Assembly (NCBI RefSeq): GCF_019753045.1
Contig: NZ_JAIELN010000011.1
Location: 1-64,000 of the forward strand
Length of the DNA: 64,000 nucleotides
Direction of reading: 5' to 3'
Source: Hyphomicrobium sp.
GTDB lineage: Bacteria > Pseudomonadota > Alphaproteobacteria > Rhizobiales > Hyphomicrobiaceae
Positions 53,534-63,441 of this stretch are shown in pieces. A model generated the notes under the pieces. The model saw only the letters and a program-made list of their open reading frames with translations. It made no database searches and was not told where the DNA came from. Position numbers and translations under genes: made by a program. The number at the start of each line of letters is the position of its first letter. Within the stretch, counting starts at the first letter, position 1.

Positions 53534-55030
53534 TCAAGACTGCTCCGGCAGAACGCCGTGGGTTGCAGCGATCGCCTCAGCCTGCTTCGCAGCGTCTCGG
53601 GCCGTCGCATAACGCAAAGCCTCCCCAAGCATCACAAGCACCGGTCCTTCCGGATGCGCCGCTTCAAGCGCCGTCGCAATAGCTCCGATCGTCGAGATGA
53701 AAACGCGTTCGTCCGGCCGCGTCGCATTCGCGACGGCGATGGCCGGCGTTTTCGGGTCGAGCCCATGCACGAGCGCAATCTCGGTAAGTTCCGCGAGCGT
53801 CCGTTTCGGCATGTAGACGACTGTCGTCGCTGCGCTGTCGGCGACAGCACTCCAGTCGATGTCCTTGGGCAGCTGTCCGCGACGGTCGTGCGCCGTTATG
53901 AACTGCAAACGGCGCGCGTGATCCCGATTGGTCAGCGACACCTTGAGATTGGCCGCCGCGCCCTGCGCCGACGTCACGCCCGGCACGATGGTGATTGGAA
54001 TGCCTGCCGTCTCGCACGCTTCAATCTCTTCGCCCGCGCGGCCGAAAATCAGCGGATCGCCCGACTTGAGACGCACGACATTCAGCCCCTCGCGTGCAAG
54101 CGATACCATTTGCGCATTGATGTCGGGCTGCTTGCACGACTGCCGGTAGCCGCGCTTGCCAACATCGATCAGGCGAGCACCGGGGCGGACCAGATCGAGA
54201 ATGGGCTTGGCGACGAGATCATCGAACAGCACCGCATCCGCCGCTTGCAGCGCATTCAGCGCCTTGATCGTCAAAAGCTCGGGATCGCCCGGCCCCGCGC
54301 CAACCAGCGCGACTGCGCCCTGACGCTTTGTGTCTGCCGGTCGAGATCCCGTCTCGCCGGTCGCGAGCGGCCCCGAACCAACCGTAAAATGACGCGTATC
54401 GAAAGCTGTCCGCGGCTGCCATCCGTGCCGTTCGAGCTCGGGATCGAGATGTTCTTCGACCGGCCAACCGAGCGAGAGATATCCGACGAGCTTCCACTCG
54501 GCAGGCACGCCAAGCACCCGCGAAACTTCTGCCGGATCGATGATTGACACCCAGCCCAGCCCAAGGCCGGCCTCGCGTGCAGCAAGCCACAGCACCGTCA
54601 CCATGCACGCGCAAGAATGGTCGAGCGCTTCCGGCATCGTATGCCGCCCGAGCCCGTGGCCCTGAAGCGTGCCATGATCGGAAAAGATCGCGAGATGCAC
54701 GGGCGCCGCGTTCAATCCCTCGAGCTTCAATCGATTGTAAAGATCAGCCTGATCGCCGTCGTAGCTTGCGCCCGCTCGGCCCCGCGCCCCTTCGAAGTTC
54801 TTCGCAATCTCCGCCCTGACGTCCGGAGACTGTACGTTGACGATCCGCCACGGCTGACTGTTGCCGACCGACGGCGCGAGATCCGCGAGCCGCAGAAGCC
54901 GGTCGATCAACGCATCGGGAACCGCATCCGTCTTGAAACGGCGTACGTCCCGGCGCCAGCGGATAAGCTCCTCCAGCGTCGCGCGCTCTTCCCCGTTGGG
55001 GCTCTCATTCTCGGGCTTGCGAATAGTCAT
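53534..55030 (-). CDS. BluB-CobA fusion: DMB synthase + uroporphyrinogen-III C-methyltransferase
   Basis: One 498-residue chain with two complete enzymes. Residues about 15-215 are BluB ('IRWRRDVRRFKTD', 'LAPSVGNSQPWRIV' at 51-64, 'GLGLGWVSIIDP' at 155-166), a flavin-destroying oxygenase that makes the lower ligand 5,6-dimethylbenzimidazole. A linker of about 20 residues leads to residues 239-485, CobA ('VALVGAGPGDPELLTIKAL', 'RLKSGDPLIFGRAGEE', 'IVPGVTSAQGAAA'), which makes precorrin-2. The fusion joins the first corrin step and lower-ligand supply. There is no stop or frameshift between the halves. No riboswitch is visible in the 150 bases upstream. Confidence 0.93.
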   Translation of the reverse strand: MTIRKPENESPNGEERATLEELIRWRRDVRRFKTDAVPDALIDRLLRLADLAPSVGNSQPWRIVNVQSPDVRAEIAKNFEGARGRAGASYDGDQADLYNRLKLEGLNAAPVHLAIFSDHGTLQGHGLGRHTMPEALDHSCACMVTVLWLAAREAGLGLGWVSIIDPAEVSRVLGVPAEWKLVGYLSLGWPVEEHLDPELERHGWQPRTAFDTRHFTVGSGPLATGETGSRPADTKRQGAVALVGAGPGDPELLTIKALNALQAADAVLFDDLVAKPILDLVRPGARLIDVGKRGYRQSCKQPDINAQMVSLAREGLNVVRLKSGDPLIFGRAGEEIEACETAGIPITIVPGVTSAQGAAANLKVSLTNRDHARRLQFITAHDRRGQLPKDIDWSAVADSAATTVVYMPKRTLAELTEIALVHGLDPKTPAIAVANATRPDERVFISTIGAIATALEAAHPEGPVLVMLGEALRYATARDAAKQAEAIAATHGVLPEQS

Positions 55031-55180
55031 TGCAAAAATGTTCGGTCAGGAGGGATGGGCCTACCAGCTATATCATTATTCCAGCCCCGGCCAGCAAGCT
55101 GGCATATACGGCATCTAAGGCGGGGTTGGGTGAGGTCAGAAAGCCTCTTTTTAGCGGTGGCGGAGCGATCCCGGCTGGAT

Positions 55181-56017
55181 TTAGTCCGCGTTGACCATTG
55201 TTTCGCGGCAACCAGAACAGACCGCGGTTTCGCCGTCCCCGCTCGGCCGCCTGATCGGAAATCCGCATTCGGAGCAGAGCGTGTGATGCCCCTCGCGAAC
55301 CCCGTGCTCCAGCGCGACCCGCTCATCGAAAACGAAGCATTCGCCACGCCATAAGCTTTCTTCCGGCGCAACCTGCTCCAAATAACGCAGAATGCCGCCG
55401 TTGAGCTGATAGACGTTCGAAAAGCCCTCGCGAAGCATGAAGGCACTAGCCTTTTCGCAGCGAATGCCGCCCGTGCAGAACATCGCGATCTTACGTTTCG
55501 GGTCGTCCGAAAGCGCCCGCTTTACATAATCGGGGAATTCGTTGAATGCCCGCGTTTCCGGATTATGCGCACCCTCGAATGTGCCGACCTGGAACTCATA
55601 ATCGTTCCGCGTATCGATCACGAGAACATCCGGGTCGGCAATCAGGGCATTCCACGCGTGGGGCTCGACGAACGTGCCGGTTGCGATGGAAGGCCGGGCA
55701 TCGGGAACGCCGAACGTCACGATCTCCTTCTTGATCTTCACCTTCAGCCGCTGAAACGGATGCGCGCTCGCCTGCGAATATTTGACGATCAGATCCGAAA
55801 ATCTCGGCTCCGCTACGAGCGCCTCGATCAGAGCATCGATATCATTCCCGGCACCCGAAACGGTGGAGTTGATGCCCTCAGCTGCAATCAGGATCGTGCC
55901 CAAAATTCCGCGCGCCGCGCAAAGCTCGCGTAGGCTTGCCTGCAGCGTCTCGGGCTCGTCGATCTCGACGAATTTATAGAAGGCGGCGACTTTGACCGTC
56001 ACGCACGTAGCTTTCAT
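55181..56017 (-). CDS. trhO: tRNA uridine(34) hydroxylase TrhO (YceA-type, rhodanese domain)
   Basis: About 278 residues from ATG 56017 (MKATCVTVKVAAFYKF); 35 more upstream codons are rejected. The N-terminal domain has 'RGILGTILIAAEGINSTVSG' and the rhodanese domain has 'VLVIDTRNDYEFQVGTF' and the active-site loop 'MFCTGGIRCEKASAFML'. The C-terminus adds 'LCSECGFPIRR' and 'AVCSGCRETM', two CxxC pairs forming a likely zinc ribbon. The family makes 5-hydroxyuridine at the tRNA wobble position. No functional link to its neighbours is apparent. Confidence 0.9.
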   Translation of the reverse strand: MKATCVTVKVAAFYKFVEIDEPETLQASLRELCAARGILGTILIAAEGINSTVSGAGNDIDALIEALVAEPRFSDLIVKYSQASAHPFQRLKVKIKKEIVTFGVPDARPSIATGTFVEPHAWNALIADPDVLVIDTRNDYEFQVGTFEGAHNPETRAFNEFPDYVKRALSDDPKRKIAMFCTGGIRCEKASAFMLREGFSNVYQLNGGILRYLEQVAPEESLWRGECFVFDERVALEHGVREGHHTLCSECGFPIRRPSGDGETAVCSGCRETMVNAD

Positions 56018-56158
56018 ATATGAACCGGTGGATCGGCAAATCAGGGACAGCCGTCCGAGAGTTACGCCCGCTTCCATACGGTCATGCCCCCCGAAGAGCA
56101 AGCCGCGGCATTTTGGCGGCATCCCGGGCGCACGCCGGCTGCCTTTGACTGTTGGCGA

Positions 56159-57037
<879 letters not shown>

Positions 57038-57047
57038 GTGCGCGTGC

Positions 57048-58004
57048 TCATGCGAATTTCCCGGCGCTATTTATCTTTTGCGAATGTTCCGCCGCTTCCT
57101 CGCGGGGAGGACCGGCGAGCCGATCCAGGCAATCGGAAAGCGCTTCTCTCCACGACCGGAGTTCAAGCCCGTAGACGTCGCGGAGCTTTTCCGTCGAGAG
57201 CACCGAGTAGGCAGGACGCAAAGCCTTGGTCGGATAATCTTTGGTGCCGATCGGCAGAACCCCGACATCGCGCCCGCCACGGCGCGCCGCGCCCTCGATG
57301 ATCGCCTGCGCAAAGCCGAACCATGTCGTCTCGTCGCGATTGACTGCGTGAAAGACACCGAACATCCGCGGGTCCGGCGAGGATGTGCTCGCGGGAGGAA
57401 TGAGTTGGCTGACAAGATCCGCCAGGTCCGGTGCGAACGTCGGGTTGCCGCGCTGATCGGCGACGACTTTGATTTCCGGGCGTTCCACGCTCAGGCGCAG
57501 GATGGTCCTGACAAAATTGCTTCCGAACGGGCTGAAGACCCAAGCGGTGCGAAGAATGATGTGCCTCGGATTGGCTTGAGCGACGCGATCCTCGCCCTCT
57601 TGTTTGCTGCGTCCGTAAATTCCGAGCGGCGCCACGGGATCTGTCTCGACGTAAGGCACGCGCTTGCTGCCGTCGAACACGTAGTCGGTCGAGAAATGAA
57701 TGATCGTCGCGTCGACATCCGCGGCTGCCTTTGCGGCAGCTTCCGCACCAGCGGCGTTTACGGCGAAAGCGGCATCAGGTTCGTCTTCTGCCTTATCGAC
57801 GGCCGTATAGGCTGCCGCATTGACCACGACGCTCGGCCGAGCCGCGAGAATGGCGCGTCTCACGGATTGCGGATCGCGAAGATCGGCCTCCGGCCGCCCG
57901 ACGACAGTGAAACGCTGGCCGCCGGCCTCCAACAACTCGATAAGAGATCTGCTGACCTGACCGTGCTGACCGATGATGAGTATGCTTCGCTCGTCGCTGG
58001 TCAC
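57048..58004 (-). CDS. rfbD: dTDP-4-dehydrorhamnose reductase RfbD
   Basis: A 318-residue short-chain reductase: '[20 protein letters not shown]', '[25 protein letters not shown]' and the YxxxK in '[12 protein letters not shown]'. It performs the last reduction to dTDP-L-rhamnose. The ATG overlaps the rfbB stop (ATGA at 58004-58001). The C-terminus has a 15-residue polar tail after 'LDRLAG'. Confidence 0.94.
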   Translation of the reverse strand: MTSDERSILIIGQHGQVSRSLIELLEAGGQRFTVVGRPEADLRDPQSVRRAILAARPSVVVNAAAYTAVDKAEDEPDAAFAVNAAGAEAAAKAAADVDATIIHFSTDYVFDGSKRVPYVETDPVAPLGIYGRSKQEGEDRVAQANPRHIILRTAWVFSPFGSNFVRTILRLSVERPEIKVVADQRGNPTFAPDLADLVSQLIPPASTSSPDPRMFGVFHAVNRDETTWFGFAQAIIEGAARRGGRDVGVLPIGTKDYPTKALRPAYSVLSTEKLRDVYGLELRSWREALSDCLDRLAGPPREEAAEHSQKINSAGKFA

Positions 58005-59092
58005 ACGACCGACTCCGCCAGCGCGACGTCATCCGGCCTTGGCGTCTGGAGCAAGCCAAGCCTGTTCCCCGCGTAGACTTTCTCGCGCAGCGGCCGCCAC
58101 CACCACTCATTGCTCAAGTACCATTCGACAGTCGCCGCGATGCCGCTGTCGAAGGTCTTCTCAGCGCGCCAGCCAAGCTCCGTCTCGATCTTGCCGGGAT
58201 CGATCGCGTAACGCCTGTCGTGTCCGGGGCGATCGGGAACAAATGTAATAAGGCTTCGGCGCGTCTCCCCGCTTGGCCGAAGGCTGTCGAGGGCATCGCA
58301 TATCCGCTCGACCACCGAGATGTTCTCCATAGGCGCTCGCCCGCCGATATTGTATGTCTCGCCTACGCGGCCTCTTTCGAGAACCGACGTAAGAGCCTTC
58401 ACGTGGTCCTCGACGTAGAGCCAATCCCGGACCTGCCGCCCGTCGCCGTAAACCGGCAGCGGCCGCTTCTCGAGCGCATTGAGCAGAACAAGCGGAATGA
58501 GCTTTTCCGGGAAATGATACGGACCATAATTGTTTGAACAGTTCGTGATCAGCGCCGGGAGCCCGTAGGTTTCTCGCCAAGCGCTCACGAGATGATCGGA
58601 CGACGCTTTGCTTGCCGAATAAGGCGATCTCGGATCGTAAGCCGTGCTCTCGACGAAGAAGCCGCCGTCGTCGAGGCTGCCATAAACTTCGTCGGTCGAT
58701 ACATGCAGAAATCTGAAAACCTTGCGTCCTTCCGCGCCAAGCCCATTCCAATAATGGCGGCTGGCCTCGAGGAGGACGTGAGTGCCGAGAATGTTCGTTT
58801 TGATGAATTCGGCGGAAGACGTGATCGACCGGTCGACGTGGCTTTCAGCGGCGAGATGCATCACGGCATCCGGCCGGAATTCCGTGAAAACCCGATTGAT
58901 CGCATCGGCATCGCAAATGTCTGCAAGGACAAACCGGTAGTTTGATTTATCCGATAGCGACGAGAGCGACTGCAAGTTGGCGGCATACGTCAACTTGTCG
59001 ACGTTCAGCACGTCCCAGCCCCGGTCCAGGACGAGGTAGCGAACGAGTGCCGAGCCGATAAATCCGGCTCCGCCCGTAACAATGACTCTCAT
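58001..59092 (-). CDS. rfbB: dTDP-glucose 4,6-dehydratase RfbB
   Basis: A 363-residue extended short-chain dehydrogenase: '[17 protein letters not shown]', '[12 protein letters not shown]', '[10 protein letters not shown]', '[13 protein letters not shown]' (Tyr-Lys pair) and '[18 protein letters not shown]'. It converts dTDP-glucose to the 4-keto-6-deoxy sugar. It lies 26 bases after rfbC and overlaps rfbD. Confidence 0.96.
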   Translation of the reverse strand: MRVIVTGGAGFIGSALVRYLVLDRGWDVLNVDKLTYAANLQSLSSLSDKSNYRFVLADICDADAINRVFTEFRPDAVMHLAAESHVDRSITSSAEFIKTNILGTHVLLEASRHYWNGLGAEGRKVFRFLHVSTDEVYGSLDDGGFFVESTAYDPRSPYSASKASSDHLVSAWRETYGLPALITNCSNNYGPYHFPEKLIPLVLLNALEKRPLPVYGDGRQVRDWLYVEDHVKALTSVLERGRVGETYNIGGRAPMENISVVERICDALDSLRPSGETRRSLITFVPDRPGHDRRYAIDPGKIETELGWRAEKTFDSGIAATVEWYLSNEWWWRPLREKVYAGNRLGLLQTPRPDDVALAESVV

Positions 59093-59118
59093 CCCCCGCC
59101 CCCGCGTTCAAATGACGT

Positions 59119-59670
59119 TCAAACTGTCCCCGCGATGTCTCTCAGCAAAGGAAGCTTTGCATCCTTGTCCGAGACGACCGCATCCCCTGCGTTGACCGGC
59201 CATACAATACCGAGCTCCGGATCGGACCATAAAACGCCTGCTTCTGCCCCAGGAGCGTAGTGACTGGAAACTTTGTAAACGACCTCGGTGTCGGGTTCCA
59301 GCGTGCAAAAGCCATGCGCAAAGCCGTCAGGGATATATAACTGCTGCCCATTCTCAGCCGATATCTCAATGGATACATGCCGTCGATAAGTCGGCGACGA
59401 TGGCCTGAGGTCTACGGCGACGTCGAGAATGCGGCCGCGGCTGACGCGAACGAGCTTGGTTTGAGAATAGGGCGGAACTTGAAAATGCAGGCCCCGGACC
59501 GTGCCGGTCTTCGAGGACAGAGAAAAGTTATCCTGAACGAACACATCCCGGATGCCAGCCTCTGCGAGTGCCTTACTGTTATAAAGTTCAGTAAAAAATC
59601 CTCTCGTATCTTGAAAGCGCTTTGGTGTGATTACGATCAAGCCGGGGATATCGAGTTCAGTTATTCGCAC
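59119..59670 (-). CDS. rfbC: dTDP-4-dehydrorhamnose 3,5-epimerase RfbC
   Basis: A 183-residue cupin-type epimerase: 'VITPKRFQDTRGFFTELYN', 'VRGLHFQVPPYSQTKLVRV' with the catalytic His, 'ILDVAVDLRPSSPTY' and 'LYIPDGFAHGFCTL'. First gene of the rhamnose set. It is divergent from the glycosyltransferase genes across 320 bases, which should hold promoters for both directions. Confidence 0.95.
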   Translation of the reverse strand: MRITELDIPGLIVITPKRFQDTRGFFTELYNSKALAEAGIRDVFVQDNFSLSSKTGTVRGLHFQVPPYSQTKLVRVSRGRILDVAVDLRPSSPTYRRHVSIEISAENGQQLYIPDGFAHGFCTLEPDTEVVYKVSSHYAPGAEAGVLWSDPELGIVWPVNAGDAVVSDKDAKLPLLRDIAGTV

Positions 59671-59736
59671 GCGAGATTTCCAAGTGACTGTTCGGCCTCC
59701 CTATGTGCCGGTGGCGAATAGTTCGCATGTCGAGCC

Positions 59737-59994
59737 TTGAAAGAACAATCCCAGACTGACACGAGCGTGCGCGAAGGCCGGCAACATTCGTCACCGTGTG
59801 CTCGATGCGTCACGCCAATTGGTCTAGTTCACCTGATCGAAGCCCGTTTCTGCGGCGTCTGCCGTTGCCGCCTTTACGAACGGTTGAGCAAGCCATTTGA
59901 TCCGCCGAAAAGAGCACGGCCTGACAACGAACTTGACACCACTGCCGCGCATCGCGAACCTAGTAGGCCCGTCCGCAATTCTCACGTTATTTGA
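59737..59994 (+). CDS. Doubtful small zinc-ribbon-like ORF
   Basis: An 85-codon frame (TTG start at 59737) in the 320-base gap before the glycosyltransferase genes. Its middle reads 'CARCVTPIGLVHLIEARFCGVCRCRLYERL', with CxxC ... CxxCxC spaced like a small zinc ribbon. The start codon is weak and the ends are low in character. I list it because the Cys pattern is unusual for a chance frame; it may be non-coding. Confidence 0.25.
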   Translation: MKEQSQTDTSVREGRQHSSPCARCVTPIGLVHLIEARFCGVCRCRLYERLSKPFDPPKRARPDNELDTTAAHREPSRPVRNSHVI

Positions 59995-60080
59995 ACGGGT
60001 GTTTTGAAGTGCTCGATACGGCGAACGGCTCGCCGCGCAAAATTAGAACCATTCCAAGCAATGGGGCCATCACCGCAGCA

Positions 60081-61016
60081 ATGCCCGTTAGTTATCTAGT
60101 CAGCTCATATAACAAGTCCGAATATCTCGTCTCGGTGCTGGAAAGCGTTGCCGCTGAGCTCGCCGTGACCGGCGGGGACGTTTTGATCATCGACGATGGA
60201 TCGAAGGATTCGTCGTGGCCTCTCATCCGCGAGTTCAGTGCGAGAGATCCCCGCATCACGTGCCGGCGTCAGGAAAATCGGGGCATTTTCAACGTCACCA
60301 ATCAACTGATCGCATCCTCGACCGGGGAGTGGCTGCGCATCATCGATTGCGATGATCCTCTCATCATCGGATCGACGTCGTTCATGATGCGAGTCGCCAT
60401 GGACAATGACGCCGATTATGTCTTCGGCTCGACGTCGACTTACGGGCCGGAACCATTGGCCGGCGGACCAGCCAAACTCGGCGAGCAGCATCGATCGACT
60501 GCAACGATAGTGTCCGATCCGCTGAAATACGCGATTAGAGACTTCAATCACATCCCGACAGCGGCCTTGATACGACGCCGAAGCATTCCCGCTTCTCTTC
60601 GGCTCAACGAGGACTTGATTTCGTGCCAGGATCTCGCTCTCGCACTGCCGGTCTTTGAGCACTCTCGAGTTGCAAGGATCGACACGGCCGTCTGCCACCA
60701 ACTCGTTCAAAGCAGCAAACGGCTATCCGCGAACGAAGCCCTCACTTATTTTCAAACCATTCAGATACTCAAAGAGTTTGGCGCCTCCAAATTCGATGAG
60801 GAATACAGATACATCACGATGAGGAAGATCGTTTCGCGGGCGCTGAAATGGATGCGGCACGAAAAACTGATTACGACCGCTCCAATGTTGTATTCACGCC
60901 TTTTGTTTCTCTACGTAACGTTGCTGGTATCAAATCCGGCGCGATGGGAGTACTATCTTGACTCCGCCGCTGAGAGCTACGTAGGCTTTATTCCCGCGGA
61001 CGGGCGCGTGTATTGA
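60081..61016 (+). CDS. Family 2 glycosyltransferase
   Basis: About 311 residues from ATG 60081 (MPVSYLVSSYNKSEYLVS). In-frame GTG (60009) and TTG (59991) starts would add 24 or 30 residues. GT-A fold motifs: 'SSYNKSEYLVSVLESV', 'VLIIDDGSKDSSWPLI' and the metal-binding 'RIIDCDDPLIIGS'. It probably adds a sugar to a surface polysaccharide from a nucleotide-sugar donor. First of three plus-strand cell-surface genes. Confidence 0.87.
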   Translation: MPVSYLVSSYNKSEYLVSVLESVAAELAVTGGDVLIIDDGSKDSSWPLIREFSARDPRITCRRQENRGIFNVTNQLIASSTGEWLRIIDCDDPLIIGSTSFMMRVAMDNDADYVFGSTSTYGPEPLAGGPAKLGEQHRSTATIVSDPLKYAIRDFNHIPTAALIRRRSIPASLRLNEDLISCQDLALALPVFEHSRVARIDTAVCHQLVQSSKRLSANEALTYFQTIQILKEFGASKFDEEYRYITMRKIVSRALKWMRHEKLITTAPMLYSRLLFLYVTLLVSNPARWEYYLDSAAESYVGFIPADGRVY

Positions 61017-61080
61017 TAATGAATTAGCCTCGCTTTCAAGTTATTTGATCTCAACAGATTGCAGGCCGACGGTTCATATT

Positions 61081-62241
61081 ATGCGCATATTGATGTTTTT
61101 ACCCCGGCATATGCGTTTCGGTCCGAGCAACGCATCCTCGATTGACCTCTGCGTTCGCGATCTCGTCGCGGCGAGCCGGTACCGCCAAACGACGACGGTC
61201 ATCTGCTGCGAGAACGAAACACTCTTTCCCGGCATCGACGTGATGACCTACTCACGTGCCGTCGACGACTCACGACGCCGCAAGGTGGCGTTTGCGCTGC
61301 GCGAAGTTGCGCGCATATCGCCGGATCTTATCGTTGTGCAACAACATCTTCCGACAGCCGCTGCGCTCGCCTCGCGCACCCGCGTCCCGGTGCTTCTTCA
61401 CAAACACAACATGATCAAGCCCGTTCCAACGGGCAGTTTATTCAATTGGCTTCGGCGGCAGTTTAAGCTCCGGCAATATCGCGGGCTCGCCGGTATGATT
61501 TTCGTCAGCGACTTTTGCCGGAAGACGTTCGACGCGGACTGGCCAGAGGTCCGCCTGCCGACGTCCGTCGTTTACAACGGCCTCGATTTTTCACAATGGC
61601 GGCCGTCGAAGCACAAGCTCGACGAGATCATTTGCGTTGGGCGCGCAGCCCCCGAAAAAGGAATTAAGGAGGCGGCGTTGGCGGTCGCCGCCGTCTTGAA
61701 AAAGCAGCCCGGCTGGCGGGCGCGTTTCATCCTCAGCGAACCGGAACGCTTCCCGGCCTATCTGGAGGAAGTTCTTGCTGTCATTCGCCCCTTCGAAAGC
61801 AAGATAACGGTAGAACTGAGCCTGCCTTTCGCCGTGGTGAAAGAGCGCTATGAGAACGCGGCAATCGCAATCGTTGCTTCCAGATGGCAGGAACCCTTTG
61901 GCCGCACGGCTCTCGAAGCGCACGCCGCAGGCTGTGCCGTGATCAGCTCAGGCACCGGGGGAATGGCCGAAATTTCACCGGCCGGCACTCTGATCTTGCC
62001 TCTGGACTTCACGCCCGATCACATTGCTGCGCACTTGCACACACTCCTCCTCGATCGGGACCTGTGTGTTCGGCTTGGCGAGACTGCACGAGAATTTTGC
62101 GCAAAAAAATTTGCACTCAGCGAAGTTGCTCGCTCAGCGGACGATTTCTACGAACTCGCAACGGCCGGCCGAACAAGCGGCATCGTCTCCGTAAACACAG
62201 CCGGCTCTGAAACATCTGCGAGAGTCAGCAGTCTCATTTAG
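61081..62241 (+). CDS. Family 4 glycosyltransferase (GT-B)
   Basis: About 386 residues from ATG 61081 (MRILMFLPRHMRFGPSNASS). The C-terminal Rossmann half has 'IICVGRAAPEKGIKEAALAV' and the donor-binding 'EPFGRTALEAHAAGCAVISSGTGGMAEI' with the E-x7-E pattern. The N-terminal half includes 'VLLHKHNMIKPVP', likely acceptor side. It retains configuration in GT4 enzymes; donor and acceptor are unknown. It follows the GT2 gene by 64 bases. Confidence 0.9.
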   Translation: MRILMFLPRHMRFGPSNASSIDLCVRDLVAASRYRQTTTVICCENETLFPGIDVMTYSRAVDDSRRRKVAFALREVARISPDLIVVQQHLPTAAALASRTRVPVLLHKHNMIKPVPTGSLFNWLRRQFKLRQYRGLAGMIFVSDFCRKTFDADWPEVRLPTSVVYNGLDFSQWRPSKHKLDEIICVGRAAPEKGIKEAALAVAAVLKKQPGWRARFILSEPERFPAYLEEVLAVIRPFESKITVELSLPFAVVKERYENAAIAIVASRWQEPFGRTALEAHAAGCAVISSGTGGMAEISPAGTLILPLDFTPDHIAAHLHTLLLDRDLCVRLGETAREFCAKKFALSEVARSADDFYELATAGRTSGIVSVNTAGSETSARVSSLI

Positions 62242-62322
62242 GCTGTGGATTGCTCACTGTACGGCTCTAGATTCCTTGCCGAGACGCCTGCTGCAACGTA
62301 ACGAGAGCATAGTCGAAGCGTA

Positions 62323-63426
62323 GTGCTCGCGGAGTGGATTAGCCGAATGAGGCCTCAACGGATCTTCGAAACACCCGCACCAATTTTTCAACTCGCCAAA
62401 TACAGCCGCCGCGCCGCGAGCCTGGCGATCTTCCTGCGTGCAGCTCTTCGCCATCCGGCAAATCAGCGAAAGCGCCGCCTCTCTTTTGAAAGAGCGAACG
62501 CCTGGATCGATGACGAATTGCCTTTCGAAAAGTGGATGCATCCGCGGAAAACTCCGCAGGACGACCATTGCATACGCTTTCCCGAAGACCGGCCCATTGA
62601 TCGCGATGGGCACTCGCAACCCATGAGGGTCGCCGTCGTATGCCACCTCTATTATGATGACCTCGCCGAGGAAATAGGGACGCGCCTCGCGGTCATTCCC
62701 ACGAAGTTCGATCTTCTCGTATCGACCGACACCGCGGAAAAGAAAAGCCGCATTGAAGCCGCGCTCTCGTCAAGCACAGCATCGAACGTCGTCGTTCGAG
62801 AATTTCCGAATGTTGGCAGGGATATCGCGCCGAAGCTGATGGCCTTCAACGACAAGCTCAATCAGTACGATGTGGTTTTATTCATTCACGGCAAGAAGTC
62901 GGTATTTTCTTCGACGCTCACAGATTGGCGTCAATACATTTTTGATGCTCTGATAGGAACGCGGGATCGCACCCAATCCATATTGTCGTCGTTCCAAGAC
63001 ATCCCGGAATTAGGGATGATTGCCCCGGAACATTTTGGCCCTGTCAAAGGCGTTGGCTGGAGAGACAATCTAAAAATTGCCGACGGGCTCTGCACCAAAT
63101 TGCTGGGCGATAAATACGCGTTCAACTATTTGGACTTCCCATCCGGATCGATGTTCTGGTGCCGCCCGGCTGCCCTGAAGCCACTGCTGAATCTCGATTT
63201 GAGCCTGAAAGAGTTTCCGGCGGAGCAAGGCCAAATAGACGGCACGCTCGCACATGCGATCGAAAGATTTTTTTTCGCCTCATGCGAACTCGCAGGGCTT
63301 CGCTGGCTGAAAACGACAGCCGACGAAACAAAAATCTTGCCGGTGGAAATCATCGACGTCGGGTCGAGCACTGAGGTTCGGCAAGTCTTGGCGCGGGAAG
63401 GCGGCCGGGTCCTCGCGCCACGGTGA
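62323..63426 (+). CDS. RgpF-like rhamnan/polysaccharide synthesis protein
   Basis: A 367-residue protein (GTG at 62323; ATG 62347 possible). After a basic 100-residue N-terminus, the RgpF-type core begins 'MRVAVVCHLYYDDLAEEIG' and continues 'VVREFPNVGRDIAPKLMAFND', 'YDVVLFIHGKKSV' and 'FPSGSMFWCRPAAL'. Related proteins assemble rhamnose-containing polymers, which fits the rfbCBDA genes next door. The reaction is not established for this branch. Confidence 0.8.
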   Translation: MLAEWISRMRPQRIFETPAPIFQLAKYSRRAASLAIFLRAALRHPANQRKRRLSFERANAWIDDELPFEKWMHPRKTPQDDHCIRFPEDRPIDRDGHSQPMRVAVVCHLYYDDLAEEIGTRLAVIPTKFDLLVSTDTAEKKSRIEAALSSSTASNVVVREFPNVGRDIAPKLMAFNDKLNQYDVVLFIHGKKSVFSSTLTDWRQYIFDALIGTRDRTQSILSSFQDIPELGMIAPEHFGPVKGVGWRDNLKIADGLCTKLLGDKYAFNYLDFPSGSMFWCRPAALKPLLNLDLSLKEFPAEQGQIDGTLAHAIERFFFASCELAGLRWLKTTADETKILPVEIIDVGSSTEVRQVLAREGGRVLAPR

Positions 63427-63441
63427 GATAACTCTCGACAC

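Noticed and set aside
55132-55153. Terminator between the trhO end and the bluB-cobA start
   Set aside because: Only a four-base stem (gagg/cctc) before the T-run, and it points along the plus strand where no gene ends.
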